This document shows positions 1 through 7,657 of a stretch of DNA of 10,076 nucleotides, piece by piece. Source of the stretch: Rhodospirillaceae bacterium UBA4468 (GTDB lineage: Bacteria > Pseudomonadota > Alphaproteobacteria > Rhodospirillales > Casp-alpha2); NCBI GenBank assembly GCA_002389385.1, contig DGOK01000021.1, forward strand, positions 6,517-16,592. Direction: 5' to 3'. A model generated the notes under the pieces. The model was given only the letters and a program-made list of their open reading frames with translations, was not told the origin of the DNA and made no database searches. The position numbers and the translations under genes are program-made. Position 1 is the first letter of the stretch; the number at the start of each line of letters is the position of its first letter.

Positions 1-102
1 TAAGAGGCCGCTGGTGAACCCATATGTACGAAATGCCAGCATCATAATATTGTTGCACTTAATCTAGGCATTGCAAAAGCGATATCAATAGCGCGCATTC
101 TT

Positions 103-131
103 TTGACAGTCCCTTAGTGCACGGTTAACAG
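103..131 (+). promoter_or_regulatory. Putative sigma-70 promoter of the MFS gene
   Basis: A perfect -35 hexamer TTGACA lies at 103-108. After a 17-base spacer comes a poor -10 candidate, TAACAG, at 126-131. Transcription would start near 138, about 27 bases before the MFS start codon. The -35 is convincing and the -10 matches only three of six consensus bases, so this is a prediction. Bases 1-102 show no other gene or signal that I can support. Confidence 0.35.
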
Positions 132-164
132 TAATTCATACTTCTCCTTGAGAAAGCCCCGCCT

Positions 165-1400
165 ATGTCTGAACAGCCGACGGCAACGTCCGAGCCTGAC
201 TTAACCGATAGCGGTTACGCATGGTGGCGGCTGGCTGTTTCACTCGCGATCAGCACTGTCGGTGGCGTTGGCCTTTGGTCTGTGGTCGTCACATTACCCG
301 CGATTGAAGCTGAGTTTGGCCTCGACCGCGGCAGTGCGTCATTACCTTATACGGTCACCATGATCGGATTTGCGTTTGGCGGTATCATCATGGGCCGACT
401 TGCGGATCGCTCTGGCATCTTCATACCACTCGTGTTTGGTAATGTTATGCTTGGGATCGGCTATATTGTCGCTGCCCAAGCCGAAAATATGCTCACGTTC
501 GCCCTCGCCCAATCCCTGCTCATCGGTATGCTGGGGAGCGCCGCAACATTTGGCCCCCTGGTCGCAGATGTCTCGTTATGGTTTGAGAAACGCCGCGGTC
601 TCGCCGTCGCTGTTGTCGCCAGCGGGAATTATCTATCCGGCACCATCTGGCCGCCGATCCTGACCCACGCCATCGAAACTATTGGGTGGCGCCAAGCGCA
701 CATGGGCATTGGCGTTATCTGTGTCGTCACGATGTTACCTTTGGCATTTCTATTGCGTCGCCGCGCGGACACAACCGAAAAGCCCGCATCCGCCGGAGGC
801 ACTCGCCTGAGCCCGCCGCCCGCGAATATGTCTCTACGGACGATCCAGATATTATTGATTGTCGCGGGGCTTGCCTGCTGTATCGCCATGTCGATGCCAC
901 AAGTTCATATCGTCGCGTACTGTGGGGATCTGGGGTATGGCGTCGCCAGGGGTGCAGAGATGCTCTCTATCATGTTGGGCCTAGGCGTCGTCAGTCGGAT
1001 TGCATCAGGGTTCCTTGCCGACAAAATTGGCGGCCTCGGGACATTGATTCTGGGATCGATGCTGCAATGTATGGCACTCTTATTATACATACCCTTCGAT
1101 GGCCTTATATCTTTGTACGTGGTTTCTGCCTTATTTGGACTGGCGCAAGGCGGCATCGTGCCGAGTTATGCGATGATCGTCCGGCAGTATTTCCCTGCGC
1201 GTGAAGCCGGAACGCGCGTCAGTCTTGTTCTTATGACAACGGTCGTCGGTATGGCGATTGGTGGATGGATGTCTGGGGAAATTTATGACCTGACTGGGTC
1301 GTATCAAGCAGCGTTTATGAATGGCATTGCCTGGAACCTGCTGAATATGTCCATCGCGTTCTGGTTATTGATTGGAACATGGCGTCTGAAGCCCGCATAA
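165..1400 (+). CDS. Major facilitator superfamily (MFS) transporter
   Basis: Inner-membrane secondary transporter of 411 residues, the usual MFS size, with about twelve hydrophobic segments in two halves. The first half begins near residue 23 and ends near 197. A hydrophilic Pro/Ser-rich loop follows (about 198-222), then the second half (about 226-406). The loop motif between segments 2 and 3 is visible as GRLADRSG at 77-84, with a degenerate partner, GFLADKIGG, at 282-290 in the second half. The stretch WFEKRRGLA (139-147) resembles the segment 4-5 loop of monocarboxylate and oxalate/formate-type MFS proteins. The substrate cannot be read from this. The ATG at 165 is chosen because an in-frame stop lies about 30 bases upstream; only a weak purine-rich ribosome site (GAGAAAG, near 150-156) precedes it. 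The next gene starts 89 bases after the stop, so co-transcription is possible. Confidence 0.9.
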   Translation: MSEQPTATSEPDLTDSGYAWWRLAVSLAISTVGGVGLWSVVVTLPAIEAEFGLDRGSASLPYTVTMIGFAFGGIIMGRLADRSGIFIPLVFGNVMLGIGYIVAAQAENMLTFALAQSLLIGMLGSAATFGPLVADVSLWFEKRRGLAVAVVASGNYLSGTIWPPILTHAIETIGWRQAHMGIGVICVVTMLPLAFLLRRRADTTEKPASAGGTRLSPPPANMSLRTIQILLIVAGLACCIAMSMPQVHIVAYCGDLGYGVARGAEMLSIMLGLGVVSRIASGFLADKIGGLGTLILGSMLQCMALLLYIPFDGLISLYVVSALFGLAQGGIVPSYAMIVRQYFPAREAGTRVSLVLMTTVVGMAIGGWMSGEIYDLTGSYQAAFMNGIAWNLLNMSIAFWLLIGTWRLKPA

Positions 1401-1489
1401 ATTTACCTGATACCCATTGGCCGGGGCTGGCCACAGGCTATATGTGTCATTACTATTGTGATTCTCAGACCTTAATTGGAGCCTTATGC

Positions 1490-3232
1490 ATGTCTCAACG
1501 TAACCGCGCTATTGGCCAGGCAAGTTTTAAAGCTTTGGCAGGCACTTTACTCATAAGTGGCGTTGTTACATTCGCTCCAGACCCTGCGCATAGCGCCAAT
1601 GACACAAATTCAATTTCAGGTAACTTCCTTGCCGGACACGTGGCACAAAAACGCCGTGATCTGCCAACCGCCTTAAAATTCCTCAACCGGACACTGGAGC
1701 AAGACAGTGAACAACTTGATGTTTTGAGACGTGCATTTCTATTTAGTGTCATGGAAGGCCAGATTGATGAAGCGCTGGCCTTGGCTGAGCGTTATTCAAA
1801 AACCGATCCAAAAGAACCAATCACTGCTTTGGCGCTCGCTATTCGTGATGCTAAAAATGAAGACTGGCAAAATATCATCGATCGTATGTCCGCGATGGAC
1901 TCAACGGGCCTCAATGGCTTTACGGCCCCCGCCCTCCAAGGATGGGCTGTGTTCGCGAAAGATGGGCTTAAAGCTGGCCTCGACGCGCTGAAGCCTCTTC
2001 GTGATATTGGCGGCACCCGCACACTGCACGATCTACATGCAGGATTAATGCACGAAATTTCCAGTGATGAAGCAGCCGCCGTTACATATTACCTGAGTGT
2101 CGCCGAAGATGATGGCGGCTCATCGCTTCGATCAACGCGTATTCTAGGTACTCTTTACGAGCGCCAAGATAAAAAATCAGAAGCCAAAGCAACCTACGAC
2201 TTGTACCTGCAAGCGCAGCCTGGCTCACAATTTATCAATCTGGATATGGAGCGCCTAGAGACCGGCGATACAAAAGTGCCCGTTCTTATCAAGAATGCTC
2301 AGGAAGGCATTGCAGAAGCCTTGTTTGGGATCGCGTCCTCATTAAACCAGCAAGGTGGCAGCGAAACCGCCTTAGTGTTGGCGAGATTAGCTTTGTATCT
2401 GCGACCTGAATTCCCTGTTATGAGATATATGGCCGCCGGCATCCTTGAACAGCTCTACAGGTATGAAGACGCGATTGCTGTTTATAAAAAACTGCCGGAT
2501 AACACGCCCTTTTCGCGCTCAGCGAAGATCAGAATTGCGCGCAATCTAGACAGTATCGATAAAACAGACGAAGCCATCGATATTCTAAAAGCCGCTGGTG
2601 AAATGTACGCCAAAGACCCCCGCCCAGTAACCGCGCTTGGCGACCTATACCGTGGACGCGAACGTTGGGACGATGCCATTAGTGCCTACGACGATGCGAT
2701 TGAGCGACTTGGCACGCCCGAACCTCGCCATTGGCAAATGCTCTATTCCAGAGGCGTTGTCGCCGAACGTGCCGGTCAATGGGAACGGGCTGAGAAAGAT
2801 TTATTGAAAGCTCTCGAGTTCGAGCCTGATCAGCCATTGGTCTTAAACTATCTTGGCTATTCCTGGGTTGAGAAACGACAAAACCTTGAGCGCGCATTGG
2901 AAATGATCAAAACCGCTGTCTCAAAGCGTCCCCACGATGGCTATATCACGGACAGCCTAGGTTGGGTTTACTATCAGTTTGGCCGCTATGAAGAAGCTGT
3001 GCCTGAATTGGAGCGGGCCGTGGAATTGCGCCCCGAAGATCCTGTCATCAATGATCACCTTGGGGATGCGTACTGGCGTGTCGGACGAACGCGGGAAGCT
3101 GCATTCCAATGGAACCATTCTCAGGCCCTTGATCCAGAGCCTGAGCTCAAAGAACAACTTGAGAAAAAACTCAAGCATGGGCTGGTCGAAGAAGCGAGTG
3201 CTGTCATCAAGACCACGCCTAATGGTGGCTGA
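1490..3232 (+). CDS. Exported tetratricopeptide-repeat (TPR) protein
   Basis: A 580-residue TPR scaffold protein, probably periplasmic or membrane-associated. The start at 1490 is preferred: GGAG sits 8 bases upstream, and a signal-peptide-like N-terminus follows (basic RNR at 4-6, hydrophobic stretch about 14-29, cleavage-like AHSA near 33-36). An earlier in-frame ATG at 1379 overlaps the MFS gene and would add 37 residues with no signal character. At least five consecutive TPR units are readable in the C-terminal half, at roughly 377-406, 414-448, 449-483, 484-518 and 519-551, each with the usual A/G-Y-A spacing and a closing Pro. The N-terminal half has looser repeats (for example around 44-75). 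The gene overlaps ispE by 11 bp, so the two are probably translationally coupled. From memory, alphaproteobacteria often carry a TPR gene before ispE. TPRs bind proteins; the partner is unknown. Confidence 0.88.
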   Translation: MSQRNRAIGQASFKALAGTLLISGVVTFAPDPAHSANDTNSISGNFLAGHVAQKRRDLPTALKFLNRTLEQDSEQLDVLRRAFLFSVMEGQIDEALALAERYSKTDPKEPITALALAIRDAKNEDWQNIIDRMSAMDSTGLNGFTAPALQGWAVFAKDGLKAGLDALKPLRDIGGTRTLHDLHAGLMHEISSDEAAAVTYYLSVAEDDGGSSLRSTRILGTLYERQDKKSEAKATYDLYLQAQPGSQFINLDMERLETGDTKVPVLIKNAQEGIAEALFGIASSLNQQGGSETALVLARLALYLRPEFPVMRYMAAGILEQLYRYEDAIAVYKKLPDNTPFSRSAKIRIARNLDSIDKTDEAIDILKAAGEMYAKDPRPVTALGDLYRGRERWDDAISAYDDAIERLGTPEPRHWQMLYSRGVVAERAGQWERAEKDLLKALEFEPDQPLVLNYLGYSWVEKRQNLERALEMIKTAVSKRPHDGYITDSLGWVYYQFGRYEEAVPELERAVELRPEDPVINDHLGDAYWRVGRTREAAFQWNHSQALDPEPELKEQLEKKLKHGLVEEASAVIKTTPNGG

Positions 3233-4088
3233 GACGCCTATCGTCGACGCCGCGCCCGCGAAGGTTAATCTTTATCTTCACGTTACGGGCAAGCGCGCGG
3301 ATGGCTATCATCTTTTAGATAGCCTCGTAGTGTTGGCTGACATTGGCGATCAAATCACGGCAACTCCCTCTGACACCTTGTCGCTCAATTATACGGGTCC
3401 CTTTGCCAAGGGTCTGCCGCCTGCACAAAGCAATCTGGTGCTCCACGCTGCCGAACGATTGAAGGACGCGTTTGGTGTTTCCGCTGGCGCGGCCCTGACA
3501 TTGGACAAAGTCCTCCCCATGGCATCGGGCATTGGTGGCGGCTCGGCAGATGCAGCGGCCACGCTCCGGGCACTGTGCACGTTGTGGCATTTAGATATCA
3601 CACACCCAAAAGTCGCGGACCTTGCCTTATCGTTGGGTGCTGATGTCCCAGTGTGCCTACGAGGGCAAAGTGCTATCATGCGAGGGATCGGCGAAGATAT
3701 ACGCCCCGTTGGCCATCTGCCGCCGCTCAACCTGATCCTAATCAATCCCGGCGTCGAAGTTTCGACACCCGCCGTCTTCAAAGCACGAACCAGCGCATTT
3801 TCAAACCTTGTTGAGATACCGGGTACTTTTAGCGATGCATCTGCATTTCATGCATTCCTGAAGGTAACCCAGAATGATCTAGAGCCGCCTGCGATAGGGC
3901 TACAGCCTATCATAGGCGATATTCTTGAGGCCCTGCGAGCATTACCAGGCGTTGCGCTGGCACGGATGTCGGGGAGCGGTGCGACCTGCTTTGGAATCGT
4001 TAAAAATGCTGATGCAGCCCATGCCGGGGCGCAGGCATTATCGGCCTCACACCCGACATGGTGGGTTCAGGCGACATCCGTGAAATAG
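3222..4088 (+). CDS. ispE: 4-diphosphocytidyl-2-C-methyl-D-erythritol kinase
   Basis: Cytosolic GHMP-family kinase of the MEP (non-mevalonate) isoprenoid pathway. It phosphorylates CDP-methylerythritol at the 2-hydroxyl using ATP. The 288-residue length is normal for the family. Visible signatures are the N-terminal APAKVNLYLHVTGKRADGYH block (11-30) containing the conserved Lys14, the glycine-rich ATP-binding loop PMASGIGGGSADAA (99-112), the catalytic-Asp region GADVPVC (139-145, Asp141), and the C-terminal GSGATCFGIV motif (251-260). The ATG at 3222 is chosen because the family's conserved block begins about ten residues later; the longer in-frame extension upstream is only a shadow of the TPR gene. 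It overlaps the TPR stop by 11 bp, so its ribosome site lies inside that gene. No strong terminator follows; a small AGGCC/GGCCT hairpin lies at the stop. Confidence 0.97.
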   Translation: MVAETPIVDAAPAKVNLYLHVTGKRADGYHLLDSLVVLADIGDQITATPSDTLSLNYTGPFAKGLPPAQSNLVLHAAERLKDAFGVSAGAALTLDKVLPMASGIGGGSADAAATLRALCTLWHLDITHPKVADLALSLGADVPVCLRGQSAIMRGIGEDIRPVGHLPPLNLILINPGVEVSTPAVFKARTSAFSNLVEIPGTFSDASAFHAFLKVTQNDLEPPAIGLQPIIGDILEALRALPGVALARMSGSGATCFGIVKNADAAHAGAQALSASHPTWWVQATSVK

Positions 4089-4149
4089 GCCAAAAACAGG
4101 CCTTAAAACCGGCATTAGCAGAAAATATCAGAAACCCTTACACTCGGGC

Positions 4150-4178
4150 TTGCTCCTTCGGGTCTGTTGGACTATTTT
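4150..4178 (+). promoter_or_regulatory. Putative promoter for tRNA-Gln
   Basis: TTGCTC (4150-4155) and TATTTT (4173-4178) are separated by 17 bases and would start transcription about 20 bases before the mature tRNA. Each hexamer matches consensus only in part, so this is a plausible candidate. Read-through from ispE could also supply the tRNA. Confidence 0.35.
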
Positions 4179-4207
4179 CTGGCTCGCTCGTAAGGGCAAC
4201 TGGTTGG

Positions 4208-4284
4208 TGGGGTGTGGCGAAGTGGTCTAACGCACTGGTTTTTGGTATCAGCACTCCTAGGTTCGAATCCTAGCACCCCAGCCA
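4208..4284 (+). tRNA. tRNA-Gln (anticodon TTG)
   Basis: The whole cloverleaf folds by eye. The acceptor arm is TGGGGTG (4208-4214) with CACCCCA (4274-4280), all seven pairs good. The D stem is GCG (4217-4219) with CGC (4231-4233). The anticodon stem is CTGGT (4235-4239) with ATCAG (4247-4251), including one G-U pair. The seven-base loop TTTTGGT places TTG at 4242-4244, reading CAA for glutamine. The T arm is CTAGG (4257-4261) with CCTAG (4269-4273) around TTCGAAT. G4281 is the discriminator base, and CCA is encoded at 4282-4284. The last 17 bases of this gene recur at 7494-7510, beyond acnB. Confidence 0.97.
4268..4284 (+). repeat. 17-bp direct repeat, copy 1 (3' end of tRNA-Gln; attL-like)
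   Basis: TCCTAGCACCCCAGCCA, covering the 3' half of the T stem, the acceptor 3' strand, the discriminator base and CCA. It is identical and in the same orientation to 7494-7510. The bases on either side of the two copies differ. Tyrosine integrases commonly use tRNA 3' ends as attachment sites and regenerate the tRNA on integration. The att interpretation is inference; the exact repeat is seen directly. Confidence 0.7.
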
Positions 4285-4290
4285 ACAGGA

Positions 4291-4315
4291 AAACCCGCTC
4301 ATCGAGCGGGTTTTT
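4291..4315 (+). terminator. Intrinsic terminator after tRNA-Gln (potentially bidirectional)
   Basis: A perfect seven-pair G+C-rich stem, CCCGCTC (4294-4300) and GAGCGGG (4304-4310), encloses a three-base loop. It is followed by TTTTTGTTT and preceded by AAA. On the minus strand the same hairpin is followed by TTTT, so it can also stop transcription coming from acnB, which converges on the tRNA. Confidence 0.9.
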
Positions 4316-4420
4316 GTTTGATCCTCATCATAGGGATACTACCTTGAACGTCCGCTTATGATCCTAAGCAGACAAACGCACAGAATTGAGATGCTCGCTT
4401 CAAGCCCCCGGCATTGCAAT

Positions 4421-4439
4421 TAAAACCAATTGGGTTTTA
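4421..4439 (-). terminator. A+T-rich hairpin at the acnB stop codon, weak terminator candidate
   Basis: TAAAACC and GGTTTTA form a perfect seven-pair stem around a five-base loop, and one arm contains the acnB TAA stop. It is low in G+C and lacks a long U-tract, so it is only a weak candidate. The hairpin at 4294-4310 is the stronger stop for acnB transcripts. Confidence 0.3.
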
Positions 4440-7199
4440 CGCGGGCTGTGGCACAAACTTAGTCAGGTCGATCCCGTCCACGGCGGATATATATTCATCT
4501 ATACTCGGTGTTCGACCAAGGATTGTGGAAAGCACAACAACCGGCGTCGAGGCCAAGAGGGACTCGCCCTTCTTCTCATCACTGTCTTCAACGACACGCC
4601 CCTGAAACAAACGCGTCGATGTCGCCATGACCGTGTCGCCCTTTTCAGCCTTCTCCTGGTTGCCCATACACAGGTTACACCCGGGCCGTTCCAGATAGAG
4701 CTTGTTTTCGTATCCCGTTCGGGCTGTTTCCTTCGGGGCATTGTCGTCAAATTCAAACCCGGCAAACTTCTGCAATATTTCCCAGTCGCCTTCGGCTTTC
4801 AATTCATCAACGATGTTGTAGGTCGGCGGCGCGACGACCAGCGGCGCATTGAATTCTACTTTGCCTTGCTGCTTTTCAATGTTTCTAAACATTTGAGCAA
4901 TAATTTTCATATCGCCTTTATGAACCATGCAAGAGCCGACAAAGCCTAAATCGACTTTCTTTTCCCCTTTATAGTACGAGATTGGTCTGATCGTATCGTG
5001 CGTATAGCGTTTCGATACATCGATATTCTCGACATCAGGATCGGCGATCATCGGTTCGTTGATTTGATCCAAGTCCACGACGACTTCAGCAAAATATTTG
5101 GCATTGCTGTCCGGCGAAAGTGCTGGTTTTTCGCCTGATTTGATTTCTGCGATACGTTTGTCCGCTTTGTCGATAAGGCCTTTGAGCATTTGAACAGCGT
5201 TATCCATACCCTTGTCGATCATGATCTGAATGCGGCTCTTTGATATCTCCAGAGACACAATGAGAGTCGCATCGTTTGAGATACAAATAGACGCTTTCGC
5301 CTTCATTTCAGCGCTCCAGTCCGTGAATGTGAAGGCTTGGTCGGCAAGCAGTGTACCAATGTGAACTTCGATGATCCGGCCTTGGAATACGTTGTCACCG
5401 AATTGAGCCAACATTTGGGCTTGTGTCGCATGGACGACGTCACGGAAATCCATATGATCCGCCATGCGGCCTTTGAAGGTGACTTTAACCGTCTCAGGGA
5501 TCGGCATCGTCACTTCGCCCGTCGCCAGAGCAAGTGCAACCGTCCCAGAATCAGCACCAAAAGCAACGCCCTTGGACATCCGAGTGTGAGAGTCGCCACC
5601 GATGATGACCGCCCAATCGTCAATCGTAATATCATTCAAAACTTTATGAATGACGTCGGTCATGGCAGGATAATTGCCCTTCGGGTCGCGCCCGGTGATA
5701 AGCCCGAAATCATTCATAAACTTCATAAGTTTTGGCGTGTTTGCCTGAGCTCTCTTGTCCCAAACCGAGGCCGTATGACACCCAGACTGGTAAGCGCCAT
5801 CAACCGCTGGAGAAATCACTGTTGCCGCCATGGCCTCCAATTCCTGAACCGTCATCGGGCCCGTCGTATCCTGAGATCCAACGATATTTACATGCACCCT
5901 GACGTCCGAGCCCGCGTGTAATAAAGTGCCTTCATCAACCCCAAGCGCATTGCTGTTGAAAATCTTCTCAACCGCCGTATGGCCTTGTCCCTCGAGAGCA
6001 ACCTCATTCGAAGGTGCAAATGCAGATTTCAATTCAACGCCGAGCGCCGAAGCTGCAAAGGTCTGCAGTTTCTTACCGAAGACTATTGCATACGAGCCGC
6101 CTGCCTTCATAAACTCGACCTTTTCAGGTGAAAAGGATGAAGAAACATCAACAAGCTCTTCCTTACCGTCTTCATCGTAGAGTTTTTTGTCTTTAGCGTT
6201 GATGGTGAGGACGGTACCTGTTTCAACTGAGTAAACTTCCTCAAGGATTGGACTACCGTCGTTATTCAAAATCACGTTGCCGTCTGAGTCTACTTTCTTG
6301 ACCCAGTTTTTCAGATCGATTCCAACACCGCCCGTAACACCCACCGTCGTTGCGAAAATCGGCGAAATACCGTTGGTACCTGCAACGATCGGGGCAATAT
6401 TCACGAACGGAACGTAAGGACTGGCTGGCTTACCCATCCACAAAGCAACATTGTTGATGCCTGACATCCGCGATGACCCAACGCCCATCGTTCCTTTTTC
6501 GGCGATCATCATCACCTGTTTGTCGGGGTTTTGTTTTTGCATCTCTCTAATTTTGGCTTGCGCAGCTTCGGAGATAAAGCACTTCCCATGAAGTTCTCGG
6601 TCCGCTCTGGAATGTGCCTGATTGCCAGGTGACATAAGGTCTGTAGATATATCCCCCTCTGCCGCAACGTAAGTAATGACTTTGATTTCATCCTTAATGT
6701 CCGGCAGTTTCGTGAAGAATTCAGCCTTGGCATAGCTTTCTAGGATGTCTTTAGCGATTTCATTCCCATCGCGGTAAGCTTTCTCTAGCCGCGCCATATC
6801 GGCGTCGTAGAGGAAAAACTGCGTTTTAAGAACGTCCGCTGCCGAACGTGCGATCGACGCATCGTCACTCAAAGCCAGATCGAGAAGCACCTCAACCGAC
6901 GGCCCGCCTTTCATATGCGATAACAGCTCTAAAGCAAAAGATGCCGAAATCTCTTTGACGACTTCGCTTCCGAGAATGATCTCTTTCAAGCACTTAGCCT
7001 TTACAACAGCTGCGCTCGTTGTGCCGGGCAGCGTGTTGTAAATGAGAAATTGCAGGGACTGATCACGATGTTCATTTTTGACATCACGGATCTGCGCGAT
7101 CAGCTCGCTAACGAGTGCCCCGTCCTCAATCGGTTTTGGGCTCAAACCTGAGGCTTTGCGTTCTTCGATCTCAGCTAAGTATTCTGTGTAAAAGCTCAT
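4437..7199 (-). CDS. acnB: Aconitate hydratase B / 2-methylisocitrate dehydratase (long form)
   Basis: TCA-cycle enzyme interconverting citrate, cis-aconitate and isocitrate. AcnB enzymes often also act on 2-methyl-cis-aconitate in the methylcitrate cycle. Positions here count from an in-frame ATG at 7200-7202; the ATG at 7197-7199 is preferred because it is better spaced from the ribosome site CAGGAG, giving about 920 residues. The order is AcnB-like: N-terminal helical HEAT-like domain (about 1-165), swivel domain (about 170-390, GSSRMSG at 242-248), then the catalytic domains (SQDTTGPMT 443-451, SGCHTASVWD 473-482, GGDSHTRMSKG 535-545). The three cysteine ligands of the 4Fe-4S cluster are at 758 (GSCMVHKGD), 842 and 845 (GCNLCMGNQ). 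It is longer than E. coli AcnB (865 residues); inserted segments include about 300-350. From memory it resembles Bacteroidota enzymes closely. It stands alone, converging on tRNA-Gln, between two copies of the tRNA 3' end. Confidence 0.97.
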   Translation of the reverse strand: MSFYTEYLAEIEERKASGLSPKPIEDGALVSELIAQIRDVKNEHRDQSLQFLIYNTLPGTTSAAVVKAKCLKEIILGSEVVKEISASFALELLSHMKGGPSVEVLLDLALSDDASIARSAADVLKTQFFLYDADMARLEKAYRDGNEIAKDILESYAKAEFFTKLPDIKDEIKVITYVAAEGDISTDLMSPGNQAHSRADRELHGKCFISEAAQAKIREMQKQNPDKQVMMIAEKGTMGVGSSRMSGINNVALWMGKPASPYVPFVNIAPIVAGTNGISPIFATTVGVTGGVGIDLKNWVKKVDSDGNVILNNDGSPILEEVYSVETGTVLTINAKDKKLYDEDGKEELVDVSSSFSPEKVEFMKAGGSYAIVFGKKLQTFAASALGVELKSAFAPSNEVALEGQGHTAVEKIFNSNALGVDEGTLLHAGSDVRVHVNIVGSQDTTGPMTVQELEAMAATVISPAVDGAYQSGCHTASVWDKRAQANTPKLMKFMNDFGLITGRDPKGNYPAMTDVIHKVLNDITIDDWAVIIGGDSHTRMSKGVAFGADSGTVALALATGEVTMPIPETVKVTFKGRMADHMDFRDVVHATQAQMLAQFGDNVFQGRIIEVHIGTLLADQAFTFTDWSAEMKAKASICISNDATLIVSLEISKSRIQIMIDKGMDNAVQMLKGLIDKADKRIAEIKSGEKPALSPDSNAKYFAEVVVDLDQINEPMIADPDVENIDVSKRYTHDTIRPISYYKGEKKVDLGFVGSCMVHKGDMKIIAQMFRNIEKQQGKVEFNAPLVVAPPTYNIVDELKAEGDWEILQKFAGFEFDDNAPKETARTGYENKLYLERPGCNLCMGNQEKAEKGDTVMATSTRLFQGRVVEDSDEKKGESLLASTPVVVLSTILGRTPSIDEYISAVDGIDLTKFVPQPA

Positions 7200-7268
7200 C
7201 ATAACTCCTGGATCTTGGCGGCTGTACGTATGAGAACGTTAAACCGAACATAAAAATATGACATCCAC

Positions 7269-7297
7269 TTAATATATCTTTGGGCTGCCCAAGACAA
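7269..7297 (-). promoter_or_regulatory. Putative acnB promoter with a dyad in its spacer
   Basis: Read on the minus strand, TTGTCT (7297-7292) and TATTAA (7274-7269) are exactly 17 bases apart, and each matches four of six consensus positions. The implied start lies about 60 bases before the acnB ATG. A perfect inverted repeat, TTGGGCTGCCCAA (7280-7292), sits at the -35 edge and inside the spacer, where an operator would be expected. I cannot name a regulator. Confidence 0.45.
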
Positions 7298-7493
7298 TAA
7301 TTTTGCTGAGGATGAATACGGGGGCAAGAAGCAGAAGTGCTTAAGTCTAGCTCTGATTAATAGCAGACAGTCAACTTGCCCAACGATAAATGACCACATA
7401 CTTTTTAGGGATGGTTACACATGGCGGTTACACAGGTGGATTTCGTCGCAGTTAACGCATTGAATTTACTGATTTTTGAAAAATGGCTGCGTT

Positions 7494-7510
7494 TCCTAGC
7501 ACCCCAGCCA
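7494..7510 (+). repeat. 17-bp direct repeat, copy 2 (attR-like copy of the tRNA-Gln 3' end)
   Basis: TCCTAGCACCCCAGCCA, exactly repeating 4268-4284. Upstream of this copy the match to the tRNA drops at once to near-random, apart from a TAACGCA (7453-7459) at nearly the right distance. It is therefore not simply an intact second tRNA. With the intact tRNA at the other end it brackets a 3.2-kb segment whose only gene is acnB. Confidence 0.7.
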
Positions 7511-7536
7511 CCTTCTTTCTCAACACATCAGAACAA

Positions 7537-7553
7537 GTTCGCATATTGCGAAC
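7537..7553. repeat. Perfect inverted repeat, seven-base arms
   Basis: GTTCGCATATTGCGAAC has arms GTTCGCA and TGCGAAC around TAT. There is no T-run, so it is not a typical intrinsic terminator. It could be a protein-binding dyad. It lies 27 bases past the second copy of the tRNA end. Confidence 0.5.
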
Positions 7554-7657
7554 TATAAATATACCATCCACTACAAGCAACTTTGACTGTTAACTAGAGG
7601 ATCGCCTCTCTTCATTGACGTACAGAATATCAAGGGAGGGCAGAAGCCCCGGCCAAA

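Noticed and set aside
686..1204. 172-codon plus-strand frame inside the MFS gene
   Set aside because: It is a frame-shifted shadow of the MFS gene, rich in Arg and Cys, with no membrane or family features.
1379..1489. Extended N-terminus for the TPR protein from the ATG at 1379
   Set aside because: It overlaps the MFS stop, adds a Cys-rich stretch with no signal character, and has no good ribosome site. The ATG at 1490 has GGAG at good spacing and begins a signal peptide.
2979..3221. Upstream extension of ispE
   Set aside because: This is the TPR gene read in another frame. The conserved IspE N-terminal block begins just after the ATG at 3222.
5337..5921. 194-codon open frame on the plus strand inside acnB
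   Set aside because: It is antisense to conserved catalytic-domain codons of acnB and has no recognisable protein features or ribosome site.
7432..7510. A whole degenerate second tRNA-Gln gene
   Set aside because: GGTG (7435-7438) and TAACGCA (7453-7459) fall at nearly the right distances from the 17-bp match. However, the region between shows close to random identity, and three of seven acceptor pairs would fail. A perfect 17-base end beside near-random sequence fits a recombination boundary better than gradual decay. It is kept only as an alternative.
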